This document shows, one piece after another, positions 11,290-22,236 of a stretch of 64,000 bases of DNA (position 1 is its first letter; each line of letters starts with the position of its first letter). The notes beneath the pieces are model-generated. The model saw only the letters and a program-made list of their open reading frames with translations. It was not told the origin of the DNA and made no database searches. The position numbers were made by a program, and so were the translations under genes. Source of the DNA: Linanthus parryae (lineage: Eukaryota; Streptophyta; Magnoliopsida; Ericales; Polemoniaceae); NCBI GenBank assembly GCA_023055425.1, contig JALGPY010000002.1, forward strand, positions 48,011,321-48,075,320, written 5' to 3'.

Positions 11290-14200
11290 TCCTGCATCAT
11301 ATGCCTATTGATCTAGCGCGGCCCTCCACGCTTACACTGCGTAGGGGCGAGACATATGCTGGCACCTTGCAAATATTCACATCTCCTCCATCAACAATTT
11401 GATTGAGATTGAATATTCTGAATAAATGCATCTTATGCATTAATTTACTCAGTCCTCTATGTTAGAATCAGTGACTGCATCTTGCCAGGAACCTTTCCAG
11501 CTCACAGTCGCTCCCACTAAGGCAAAACTCAAAACTTGACTTATAGTCTGAAATCTTCTTTGTCAGATTTGAAGTTCGCATCACTGTAACCCCTTACAGC
11601 AAACTCTTCATATTATCTATTTATCAATAATTCATCCTTAGTGCTTCTCAAGTACTAAAGGATAATCTTGATATTTTATCCAGTGACTCTCACCCGGATA
11701 TGACTGGTATCCTTGTGTCATGCTTTATGACACGTCTGGCCTAGTACATCTCATAGCGTATCTCGTGAATCTAATTCATACGGTCCATTCCCAATCTAAT
11801 TGGAAAGACAATTAGTCTTCCAAAGACTAATTCCATGTGGCATGGGTAAGAATCAATATTCTTTTCACGTTGAACTATTTCAACACCTTTGTCAATTTGT
11901 GTACTATGACCTAAGCTATACAACCATCTTGATCTACCTCAATAGATCTTCACAAGTTGCTTCGCTTAAGTCTACCATTAGAAAGTCAACTCCCTAGTCA
12001 ATCTACGTAAGACTACCAAGTAGGGGCAACATTCCCAATGATTAAGTATGTCTCCACATACAAGACCAGAAATATAACTATGCTCCCACTAACCTTCTTG
12101 TAAACACAAGTCTCATCTTCAACTTTGATGGAACCAAACTCCTTTGATTACATCATTAATTTGAAGAGTCCAACTCCTAGAAGCTTGATCCAATCTATAA
12201 ATAGATTGCTACAAGCAAGATACAAATGGATTTAAGCATCACAATTGGGGAAAGATTTCGTCATAGTCTATACTATGAACTCACATGAAATCCCTTTCCT
12301 ACCAATTTTCCCTTAAAGGTAATAATATTACCATCCATGTTGGTTTCCTCATAACCCACTTGAACCCTATGGGTCCTACCCTTCAGGTGGTTCCACCAAA
12401 GTCTATACTTTGTTGGTATACATGGATTCCATATCGTATCTCATGGCTCCAAGCCATTTCCGAGAGTATGGCCACACGTGGCCATCTCATAGGTTGTAGG
12501 CTCATCTTTATGAGCAATATATCACGGGTTATGAGAAATCCTTATTTCTCTAGTCCCTTGACATATCCTACCTGACCTACGAGGTTCTTGTGTTATCTGA
12601 GTAGGTTACTCCACAACACCTTGTGATCCTGCTCATGTTCCATCAAACGGATCAATGTTCTATTGTGGTTCTTGAACTTTTCAAGTTCTACTGTCCTCCC
12701 ACTGTTTCTCTTAGAGACAATCTCTACCTAGAAACACTGTAGTTCGAGCAACAACCAGTTTGTTCTCGATTGGGTTGTAGAAATAATATCCTTTTCAGGA
12801 TATCCCACAAAACATTTATCCGACTTGGGTCCAAGTTTATTTGTAAACTCTTTTACATAAACTTCATAACCCTAAATCTTTATGAATGACATACTAGGAC
12901 ACTTTCTTAGTCCATATCTCATATGGCGTTATTCATAATCCGTTTTGATGGATCAAGGTTAAGGGCGAAATTTGCTGTAATTAGAACATAGCCCCAAAAG
13001 TAAAATGGAAGTTCTGTTTGACTCATCATGGACCGAACCGTGTCCTACAAGGTCCGAAATCTCCTCTTAGACACCAAACCCATGTGGCGTGCTAGGTGGA
13101 GCGAGTTTTGGATCATATCCAACACTCCCATAGATTCTTGTCAAACTCCTGGCTCAAGTACTCTCCTCTACGATCCAATCGTAGAGCCCTAATACTTTTG
13201 CCAAGCTGGTTCTCTACTTCATTCCTGAATACTTTGAACAATTTCAAAGGATTCTGATTTGTTTCTTCATAAGATGCACAAATCCATATTTACCTGATCC
13301 TATCAGTAAATATGATGAAGTACTGAAAACCATCTTTAGCATTTGTGCTTAGCGGCCTTCATACATCAATATGTATGATTCCCAAAAGATCATATCTTTG
13401 CCTAATAAGTCTTACATGTCTCACATGATTCAATAATCAAATGAGTTCCAGAAATCCATCCACATGGAGTTCTAGATATGTATCTCTTATTTATGAGGCC
13501 TAAACAATAACGCTAAAGATAAGTGAAGTTCATATCATTATATGCAAACTTCTAGATATTAATGTTATAGATGAAATTATCATGATCATGGATATAGAAT
13601 CCACTTAGACAAAATTGCATTACAATAATGCATACCATAATAAATGGAACAACATTTGTCCTTTTATTATGATAAGGAGCTTTCTTGTCCAAACAAGAAA
13701 CTATGATAATGGTCCTACTCATAGTAGGGACATTATCGCTTTTGTCTAATTCATGAACAATTTCTTAAAGGTAGAAATAATTCCCTACGGCTTTTCAGCA
13801 ACCCTTTGCTTCATAGCCCCACGTGTAGGATTATTTCTTCCTTATCCAATTGTCTTCGTCTCTTGAGATCCTCCATATTTATATAAATATGAGATCCTCA
13901 TCTAGTATCATATACTTATGATGATGAGATAGACACATTGATTTCTATAACAAAATACCCAAATTGGAATTCATAATTCCTTTATTACTTACTTCCAGGT
14001 ACTTTGGGTAGCCTCTCTTCCTTTACACCACCTATGGGACTCTAAGGCAACTTGGTTTTAGCAACAAGCTTGCTTTATACCCATGGGGTCGGCGCAAACT
14101 GTTTTTGCCCTTACCCATGTTGTTATCCATTAACAACTTTGCCCATGCCCATTATCAGTGTTTTGTTTAGTGATTTTTCAATCATATTGAATAAATCAAC

Positions 14201-16300
14201 TTTAAAACAAAACTATAATTGCATCCAATGCAATTCTTGGTCCACTTGGGTGAATAACCGTTTATTCTTTATCTATCTCATAGATAATGCATATTTACTA
14301 ATGTTTCAATCATATTGAATTAGTATATTTGCATAACCCAAAGTAGAGCAACACTTCAAACCTTTCATGTCAAGCTCCCTCTTTTGAAAGAGCTTCTTTC
14401 AATGTATGATCATATCATACTTCTCCATGTATCTCTTCTTGCTTCCAAAGCTCAGGGTTCATGGCAACTAACATGATGCAAGTAACATCCAAAGAACCAT
14501 TCTTTGACGTCCCTTCCATTAGGTTTTAGTGTGTTTTGGTAGTTGGTAGGAAGAGATCTTTATGTTCTACGATGTACAACAATTTCTCTTTTATTTGAGA
14601 ACAATTCTCAATTTTATAACAGTCTAGGAAATAGATAGAGTCGCGTTTTTATTTGTTTAATGCCATGGGTATTCAACATAATAGGAATATGCAAAGTTTG
14701 TGACGTATAACTATATTCAACAAGGATTTAAATTGTCAAATATAGCTCCCACTATTTTACTACGGATTAATAACCCTCAAGATATTAATGCGGAAAATAT
14801 CCTTATATTTTCTAGTGGGCCAAGATCCATGTTTCATCTTCTTATGAGCTTGCTTTGGCAAGTCACCCATAATTTGACTACTTTAGGTAGGAACAATTCC
14901 AATTGCATCCCATATGCAACTCTTGGTTCAATTGGGCAAATAACTCCTTATTTATCCATCCATATGGATAATCCCAATTGATTGCCTCTAGGTTTCTTAA
15001 TCATATTAATAGCCCAGTTGTGTTCAACCTCTTATTTAAACAATTGCACATTGTTACGTGCCATCGCATTCCATCATTATGAACCAAGTCGCCCTGCTTT
15101 GGCACGCACGAACTTGATAAATAATGATGATCATGAGTGTTTAAATCAAGAGAAGGCAAGAACACAATATTTGAATTTTGAGGGATTTTAAATTCAACTT
15201 TTAATTGTTTTTGTTGATCAATATCAACTAATCTATCTATTTGAGTTTGGGCACAACTCCAAATAACAGATCCGGGTTGTCTAATTATCTTATTATCCTA
15301 ATTGCATGCATCAACCATACACCAACCACAAAATAATAAGACAATAAAGTAAACAACCACAAAACAAAAATTAAACGTGATGTGGATATGGCCTTTTCTA
15401 GACTAAGATAATTCCAAGCCAATGGAATTATCTATGAACCCTAAAACAAACACATCTCCATGCGTCTTGATCCTTTTGGTCCATCCTTCATAGTCATGTG
15501 GAATGCTCCATGCTCCATGCTCCATCTTTTGTGGCTTCTTTGGCTTTGGGCTTCTTTTCTTCAATCTTGGCTAACAATCTACTTTATCTAGCACTAGCTA
15601 ATATCTATACTAAATAAAATAAATCTCACAAGTTGAGAAAAAAAATGGCACGCAGGCCATAAAACCCTAATTAATTATTACAATTAATTGATCAGCTCGC
15701 AGGCCGTAAAACCAAACCACAAAATTAAACATCCACATCAATCCACATCCTAAGGTCATATCCAATCACCATGCGATTTGCACATAAACAGTTAAAATCC
15801 AATTTTAACGCGCTTGGTCAATTTTAATTGATTTTTAGGATATTCTAGGGTTAAAACGGTCCATGGGCCCAACAATCCAATTGCCCGGGCCCAAAAAGGT
15901 GAACCGCAAGGCCCTAGGGCTGGCCGGCCCCTAGCCCACGCGGCTAGGCCACGGGCTAGGGCTGCCCTGGCCCCTAGGGCGGCCTTGCTTGGGCGGCAAG
16001 CAAGGAGGGGCGGTCCCCTAGGGGGGCCGAACCTCCTTTGGGAGTTGTTTCCAAAACAACTCCCTTGCTTGGTGCCCAAGTTTGGTTGTTTCCTTGTATG
16101 GAAAGAACTCCTTCTTCACCAAGGATGCCCAACCCCTAGATCTAAGATCCTAAAATTTCTCAAACTCACTAATTCATGCATCCAATGCAAAAATTAGATC
16201 TTGTTATGATAGATGAATGACAAATTGCATCCCATGCTTGATTTGTCTTGTTTTACGCGATAAACAATAAATTTAAGGAGTAAAACAACTAAAACGTAAC
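11290..16300 (-). pseudogene. Internal region of the copia element: degenerate gag-pol
   Basis: From right to left (element sense): a GC-rich leader at about 15,790-16,080, a gag region I cannot translate continuously, a protease/GAG-pre-integrase part near 13,700-14,100, integrase at about 12,960-13,700 and the reverse transcriptase/RNase H part at about 11,300-12,470. Recognisable fragments include MIQNSLHLARHMGLVSKRR-like and TLVEPPEG text. Stops and frame changes occur every few tens of codons. No open frame is long enough to make a functional protein, in contrast to the nearly identical LTRs. Confidence 0.6.
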
Positions 16301-16331
16301 ACATAAACCACGTTTATGCTCTACGACCTGT

Positions 16332-16344
16332 GGCTCTGATACCA
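16332..16344 (-). promoter_or_regulatory. Primer binding site (initiator Met-tRNA type)
   Basis: Reverse complement reads TGGTATCAGAGCC, one base away from the end of the right LTR. This matches the 3' end of plant initiator methionine tRNA and is the standard copia priming site. Confidence 0.9.
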
Positions 16345-16345
16345 C

Positions 16346-17909
16346 TGTAGGGTTTTGATTCATGGATTGCACAACGGAAGCATAAACAAACATAAAACCA
16401 TGAAAAACCCTCCAAGGATCACAAGTCAAGAGACATAACGATGGTAAGGGTTAGAAATCATAAACACACCTTTGGGTTCTCCTTGATGACTTCAAACGCG
16501 AATAGTGTCACGTCTCTACGGTTGATCCACGCCTAGAGGTGAGATCTAGACCCTCCAAATCCCTTGTGCTAGCTAGGAAGAATGGAGGAGGAAGAAGAAA
16601 TCGCCAACAATGGAGTGCCAAGAGGTGGGGCGGCTCTCCTTTGGGCCGACGGGTAGGGGCGGCGGTCCCATGGGGTTTCGGCCCTCTATGGGACTTGCTC
16701 TCTCCTTGCTTTATTCTCTCCTTTCTTCTATCAAATAGATGGGTGTGTGTGTAGAGAGAAAAATAAGCTAGGAGTGTTCTTTATATAGTCCAACAACTCC
16801 TTGTCCTACTACATAAAGAACCCCTCATAATCCTACTCAAGTTCGGATTAGTCCCTTTTGCAAAATAGTCCTTATCATGTCAATACATGGATTAGTTCTA
16901 TTTGCAAATTAATCCTAATCATGTCCCTACATGAATTAGGCCACCTTGGCAAATCCTAATCATGTCTATACATGGATTAGTCCAACTTGCATATTAGTCC
17001 TACTAAGTTAGAAAGTTGTTGCGATTTGATCCTTTTAATTAATTAATCATATTAATTAATTATTTACCATGTCTAGTTCACCCCTATATGGCGTGTGACC
17101 CCATAGGTTCTATTTAGTTGGTAGTAACAACTTACTAATATGGAGCGGCCTCTAGCAAGACATCCATTCTAGCCAACAAATAGAATAGTCATCATGACAA
17201 ACCTTGTGCAAGTAATTGTCTCATCCCTTTATCCCAATATCCGGATTGGACACGAGACATACAAGTCACACTCGTATATCCAATCCATAGTTTCTCGATC
17301 CATGGGAATAGCCTTATTCGTGCAAATAACATCAATATCCCATATTGATTTATTTGAGTCTGGCCAGACATTTTATAAGCACTATCCCTCGAGTGGCCTA
17401 GGATATTTGCTCCCGTTATGTGGGAGGGACAAATTCTATCTACGTCCACTACGATCTCTAAGCTTGCTTCTTATTGTATCCAGTACACGCCTTTATAACT
17501 ACCCAGTTACGGTGTAGCGTTTAACGCTACCAAGATCACAATAATCCACAACTAGAATATCTAGTGACTTCAAGTCTAAGGATGACAATACCATTGCACC
17601 GCGAGAAGCGCTTGTGACTTAACATAACGTGTATGTAGCCTTCTCGGAGATGGGTCAATCCAGTATGCCATTACTCCTAATGCATACCCATGTGTTGGAT
17701 CATGATATCTCCATATCAATCCAACCCCATACTAGTCTATAGATGATCGTCCCATTAATCATTATAATTGACTAGGGATATATAAGAATATAACACTTAT
17801 ATTCTAAGGACTTCATTCGTGTTAACATATCTCCATATCGATAACATAATGAATCGTAAATCCATAAATGTCACAATTAATTGATTGCCTCTAGGGCACA
17901 ATTCCAACA
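16346..17909 (-). repeat. Right LTR (5' LTR of the minus-strand element)
   Basis: 1,564 bp. A TATA motif (minus-strand TATATAAA at 16,780-16,787) is placed as expected for the U3/R border, so transcription would run toward lower coordinates into the element. Its right edge ends ..TTCCAACA and is followed by GTAAG. Confidence 0.9.
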
Positions 17910-18290
17910 GTAAGCATTCCGGTGAATTATATATTAGTGCACTTTACGATTTGGTGGGAAAAAGAATATCAGCTTTTATCAATATTACTTGAGGGTTTTT
18001 CTAGTTCATGAAAGTGAATAGAATTCGCAGAGATCCAAGCAATCTAAGATTTATTGGTCTCACTTCAATTTTTCACTGTTTGGGTAGAGATATTGTGTAG
18101 TAAAATAAACATAAGAATGTTTCTCCAGAAATACATAAAAATTAAAATGTTTCACTAGATTCATTATAAATGTGAACCTAAATTCTTGATTTCATTTCAG
18201 TTTTCCTTTTATTTATTTTCCTACATGAACCTGAAATCTGAAGCATATATCAAATGTCAGATTCTAAACATCTCTTTTGGGTGATTGCAG

Positions 18291-18666
18291 AATGCAGAGT
18301 CCATGTTTACAAGGCAAGACCATTATCCCGCCAGGTTTTATCATGCCAAATGTGGATGGCAGAGGCTATTTCTACTTCCGATTCAATGTCACCCGTGTCA
18401 ACGGGTCCACAAGCACGCTGCTTTCTCAGCCAGTCCACATTGTTCCTCAACAAATAGTGTTGGCGAATAATGACGGAGTACGAAATGAGAGGATGGAGAT
18501 GCGGCGGCGAGCACTAACCAACATGGGTGTGCCTTCAAACAATCATATGCGGGTTATGAGTGCTATTGTTTCTCATGCCGCAATAAGTATTACCCTAGTT
18601 GAAACCGGCGAAGGAATATACCGCCGCCGTCTTTTGCCTCTTGCCGTGGACATTACATTATTATAA
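18291..18666 (+). pseudogene. Member B exon 5, one-base frameshift
   Basis: The acceptor is TGATTGCAG at 18,282-18,290. Compared with members C and D, one base is missing just after codons for CRVHVYK (GGCAAGACC here, GGACGAGACC in D). After the shift the family frame is open to the TAA at 18,664-18,666, reading MPNVDGRGYFYF, VNGSTSTLLSQ, VLANNDGVRNERMEM, MGVPSNNHMRVMSAI and RRLLPLAVDITLL. The domain seems rich in beta-strand-like hydrophobic alternation. A similar arrangement precedes RING-H2 fingers in some plant proteins as I recall it, but no RING residues exist here, so this is only a weak hint. Confidence 0.6.
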
Positions 18667-19264
18667 CTTATGCACTAAACTTAGTGACATGTAGTGTCTA
18701 TTAGCAAACATATTTTCTGTAAAATATGGATAAATGAATCTTCGATTATGAATAGTGTCAAATGAATAATTACCTTTGGTCTCAAGAACATTTGTTGAGG
18801 TTTAATTGTTCCTAGAAGAAACCGGGCTATCATTCCCTTGGCAGTTGATAATGTCTATCAGCAAACCTATGTACTACAATTAATGTACTACAATCAATGA
18901 ATTGGTTCATTTCCTTATGCCATGGCCCGTATTAGACCAATCATGATACGTATTCTTTTTTTTTTGAGAAATATGATACGTGTTCTAATAATACTACTTT
19001 TGTTTGGTTATGTCCGGAAAAATTTTACTTTTGGTACTAACAGTGAAAAAATGGCACTTAATACTCGATTGTAGTACTCTCCTACATTAGGGTATTGCCT
19101 GAATAAATTGGACTAATCAAAGGAAATCCTCGCAATATAATACAGCTAATTCAATCTCATCTGACCAATTTAATCCAGCTCAATCCAATCCAGTATGAGT
19201 TTTTGAAAATGTGTTCAAATAAGTTGAGGAAATCTATAGGACTTGGAAAATTCCTTCTTAACTA
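18667..19264. other. 3' flank of member B, no gene seen
   Basis: AT-rich flank paralogous to 37,561-38,118 downstream of member D. It may include the 3' UTR; I find no reliable terminator or poly(A) motif to place its end. Confidence 0.5.
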
Positions 19265-19523
19265 CTTAGTCCGTTCTCTCTCTATCTTCCACGTTTGACT
19301 TTTTCTTCCGTAACTGGGTCATCGGATAACCGGGTCATTGGATAACAAGACAGTATAATTTTTTGATAATGTTTTCATGGTTTTGTTGAGTAGTTTACTC
19401 AAAAACACCTTGTAAAGTTTATCAAATTTTTGCTTCGCTTTACTAATCAAATCGCCGAACTAAGGTGACTCACTGAATAGTGACAAAATGCAAATTAGGA
19501 AGATAGAGAGAGAACAGAGGAAG
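19265..19523. mobile_element. Stowaway-like MITE with documented empty site
   Basis: 259 bp between TA dinucleotides (19,263-19,264 and 19,524-19,525). Inverted ends read CTTAGTCCGTTCTCTCTCTA and, mirrored, TAGAGAGAGAACAGAGGAAG. The paralogous position near 38,118-38,122 is empty, so it inserted after the duplication. It is related to the elements at 482-739 and 19,664-19,874. Confidence 0.75.
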
Positions 19524-19663
19524 TATTAAAGTCTACTAAATTACAATTTTTAATTTACTAAAATAAATAATATTAAATTGTTATAATATAAGTGTAATAG
19601 TATTTTGTTTATAAATAATAACTAATAAACTTTCTATAAATATAAAAAAATAGCTATCTACTA

Positions 19664-19874
19664 CTATCTTCGTTTCTTCTCTTTCTCTACGTTTTGACTT
19701 TTTGACTCGTACCTGGGTCACTTTGACCGGGTGATTTGGATCGCAAAACGACAAAAAAATTTGATATTTTTTTCAAAATATTAGATTGTTTTACTATCCA
19801 AATAACCGGGTCAAAGTGACCTCGTGAATAGTGACAAAATTCAGAACGTAGAGAAAGAGAAGAAACGAAGGAAG
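19664..19874. mobile_element. Stowaway-like MITE with documented empty site
   Basis: 211 bp between TA dinucleotides (19,662-19,663 and 19,875-19,876). Ends are CTATCTTCGTTTCTTCTC and GAGAAGAAACGAAGGAAG. The paralogue near 38,236-38,244 reads CTACTATCGTTTTTC without the element. No coding sequence. Confidence 0.75.
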
Positions 19875-20259
19875 TATCATTTTTCTAGATGTTAATACAA
19901 GAGTGTCAACTACAAACAATTCGGGACAACGTGTATGCAAGATAGTGGAAAGAAGAGTCATGGAATAGGGCAGTTATGAAGTCAACCGTAACACTCGAGT
20001 AAGGAGGAAAGGCTGCGTGGCCAAAGAAACTAAGAGGAAAGCTAAGTGAGAAACGTGTTGCTCGTTTAATATCCCCAAGATTTTCAGCAAGGGCGTAAAT
20101 GCAATATCTATACAATTTAGGGCAATTATGCAAATAATTTTTTCTAGAAATCAGCATTGAGTTTGTCTCTAAGTAATGTCAATGTTGGGGCCGCTATAGA
20201 ATATTTATAAGAGGCTAAGGTCAGCTTATAGTTATTGAAACCTAAACTAGACCCTCATA

Positions 20260-22000
20260 TTATGGGCATCTCCAATAGTAGTAGGTATTTTTTGCATGTT
20301 TTAAATTTCGAATGACATGCATTTGTTGTTTTTTGTTCCAGTAATAAAATGCAATTTATAAATTTTGTAGTTATTAGAAGTTAAAAAATACATATTGAGA
20401 ATGCCTGAAATGAGAGAGATAGACACAAAATTTTGCATGCCTTAGAGCATCTCCAGCAAGTAATGTAAACGGGTTGTTTATGCAAAATATAAAGGACTTG
20501 GACAGAAAATGAAGTCCAACAGAGCATGCATTTGCAAATGCAAAATAGATGTCATGCATCTACCTCGCCAAATTTGGCGATAAATTTGCCCCTCCATCTT
20601 GACATCCAATAGACAATGCAAATATAAAGAATATGATGAAATCGAGCATCTCCAGCAGTAATATGTATTTCTAATGCAAATTATACATAATAATGATGTT
20701 TTGCACTTCGCAAAAGGTGTCCTACTCCAGCAATGATTTGTAAAAGTTAGGCATAATATGTTTTTCTATTTAAACTTCACTCACACCACGTGCAAATGAT
20801 GAATTGTGGATGAGAGAGAAAAAACTAAATTGTAGGAACACATATATTATTATGTAGGAACACATGTATAAATTGTATTTTTACTGCTGGAGCAGAACTA
20901 CAAATGTATGTCATGCAAATTTTAAACATGCAAAAACTACCTAGTACTATTGGAGATGTCGATGCATTTTCTGCAAAATGTATGAGTCTATGCATCGTCT
21001 ATTAGCATCCCCAGCAGGCAATGCAAATCGCTTTATTATGCAAAATATAAAGAATTTTGGTGAAAAATGCGATCCAGCAGAACATGCATCCCCTCATGCA
21101 AAATTGATGTCATGCATCTTAATCGCCAAGTTTGGCGATAATCATCCCTCGTCATCTTATTTGTTTTCCTATTTTGTAGGTGTATTTCTATTTTTTGTTT
21201 TGTTCCTACTTTTTAGTAGACTTGTCCTAATATCATAATAATAATAAATAATTTTGCAAACCTAATATGCCTATCTTTTAGCTTGCATTGATGGATTTGA
21301 TAAAAATTTGTGGACATGCAAAATGCAAAAATGTGATTTTATGTATAATTTACATTTGTTTTACATAACATTGCTGGAGATGCTCGCTGCCGATGCATTT
21401 TCAGCAAAATGCAATGCATGAGTCTATGCATCGTCTATTAGAGCATCTCCAGCAGGCAATGCAAATCGCTTTATTATGCAAAATATAAAGAATTTTGGTG
21501 AAAAATGCGATCCAGCAGAACATAAAATCACAGTTTTGCATTTTGCATGTCCACAAATTTTATTACCAACTCCAGCAATGCAAGCTAAAAGATAGGCATA
21601 TTAGTTTTGTAAAATTATTTATTATTATAATGATATTAGGACAAGTCTAATAAAAAGTAGGAACAAAACAAAAAAATAGGAATACACCTACAAAATAAGA
21701 AAACAAATAAGATGGCGAGGGATGATTATCGCCAAACTTGGCGATCAAGATGCATGGCATCCATTTTGCATGAAGGGATGAATGTTCTGCTGGATCTCAT
21801 TTTTCACCCAAGTTATTTATATTTTGCATAATAAATCGATTTGCATTGCCTGGATATGCTCTTAGAGGTCAATTTTTCATCATATTTTTTATATTTTGCG
21901 TAACACTAGATTTTACATAGACTATTGGAGATGCCATCTCCAATGGTTATGTAAAAGAATTAGATTAGTTCTAATTTACATAACTAGAAGAAATAATAAG
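20260..22000. mobile_element. Nest of Tourist-like MITEs ('GAGCATCTCCAGCA' family)
   Basis: Several copies and partial copies of one MITE family lie in both orientations. They are marked by termini GAGCATCTCCAGCA / TGCTGGAGATGCTC and by internal TTATTATGCAAAATATAAAG and TCGCCAAATTTGGCGA palindromes. The best bounded copy is 21,441-21,861 with TTA duplications (21,438-21,440 and 21,862-21,864); its left part repeats the family's 5' end and its right part runs in reverse. A further start with TTA is at 20,442-20,445. No host gene is visible. The counterpart nest is at 39,370-40,760. Confidence 0.65.
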
Positions 22001-22236
22001 CTCCAACGGGCTAGTTAAATGACTCAATATTTTACGTATTATGTATCCCGCTCTCTACAAGTAGCTACCTAGAATGTAGGTAGTTAAATTTTTGTGTCTA
22101 TCTCTCTCCTACTTTAATTTAATAAATATTTTATTTATAATTCAATGCTCAGAAACTTATGTAAAATACATAACATCATTTGAACAAACAATAAGAAGTC
22201 ATGTTTAACTTTAATTCATAATATTTAAAATAATGC

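Larger units (their letters stand above)
9700..17909 (-). mobile_element. Ty1/copia LTR retrotransposon, intact ends, decayed interior
   Basis: An 8,210-bp element lying on the minus strand, flanked by the 5-bp duplication GTAAG (9,695-9,699 and 17,910-17,914). LTRs of 1,564 bp begin TGTTGGAATTGTGCCC on the minus strand and end in CTACA. The primer binding site and polypurine tract are both present. The internal 5.1 kb encodes degenerate copia pol pieces on the minus strand. These are a GAG-pre-integrase-like region near 13,700-13,900, integrase tail text SMMSQTEL near 13,020-13,050, and the start of reverse transcriptase reading AMRYDMESMYTNKV near 12,400-12,460. All are broken by stops, so the copy could only have moved with proteins from another element. 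Its orientation is opposite to host gene B. Confidence 0.9.
7733..18666 (+). pseudogene. Family member B: five-exon gene split by an LTR retrotransposon
   Basis: Exon coordinates read from splice sites and comparison with member D: exon 1 7,733-7,778 (coding part), exon 2 8,691-8,748, exon 3 9,533-9,549 (17 nt), exon 4 9,656-9,694, exon 5 18,291-18,666. All joins have GT..AG borders and exons 1 to 4 keep one open frame through the 17-nt exon (MLFMKCI..., DPVMSKTTKFDDHD..., KRILKN, SQENQATINFNNM). Two lesions are seen. An 8.2-kb copia element lies in intron 4 directly at the donor. A one-base deletion near 18,315 shifts the frame of exon 5, giving a stop at 18,455-18,457. The family is unrecognised. 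The last-exon domain has no cysteines or histidines arranged as a zinc site and no predicted signal peptide or membrane segment that I can support. Confidence 0.6.

Noticed and set aside
15792..16079. GC-rich minus-strand frame of 95 residues
   Set aside because: It sits in the leader between primer binding site and gag of the copia element; alanine/arginine/glycine-rich content follows from base composition.
16331..16345. tRNA-like sequence
   Set aside because: It is the 13-nt primer binding site of the retrotransposon, not a tRNA gene; no cloverleaf surrounds it.
20260..22000. Regularly recurring short motifs that might suggest a CRISPR-like or satellite array
   Set aside because: The motifs are ends and palindromes of nested Tourist MITEs in both orientations with irregular spacing; the genome is a plant's.
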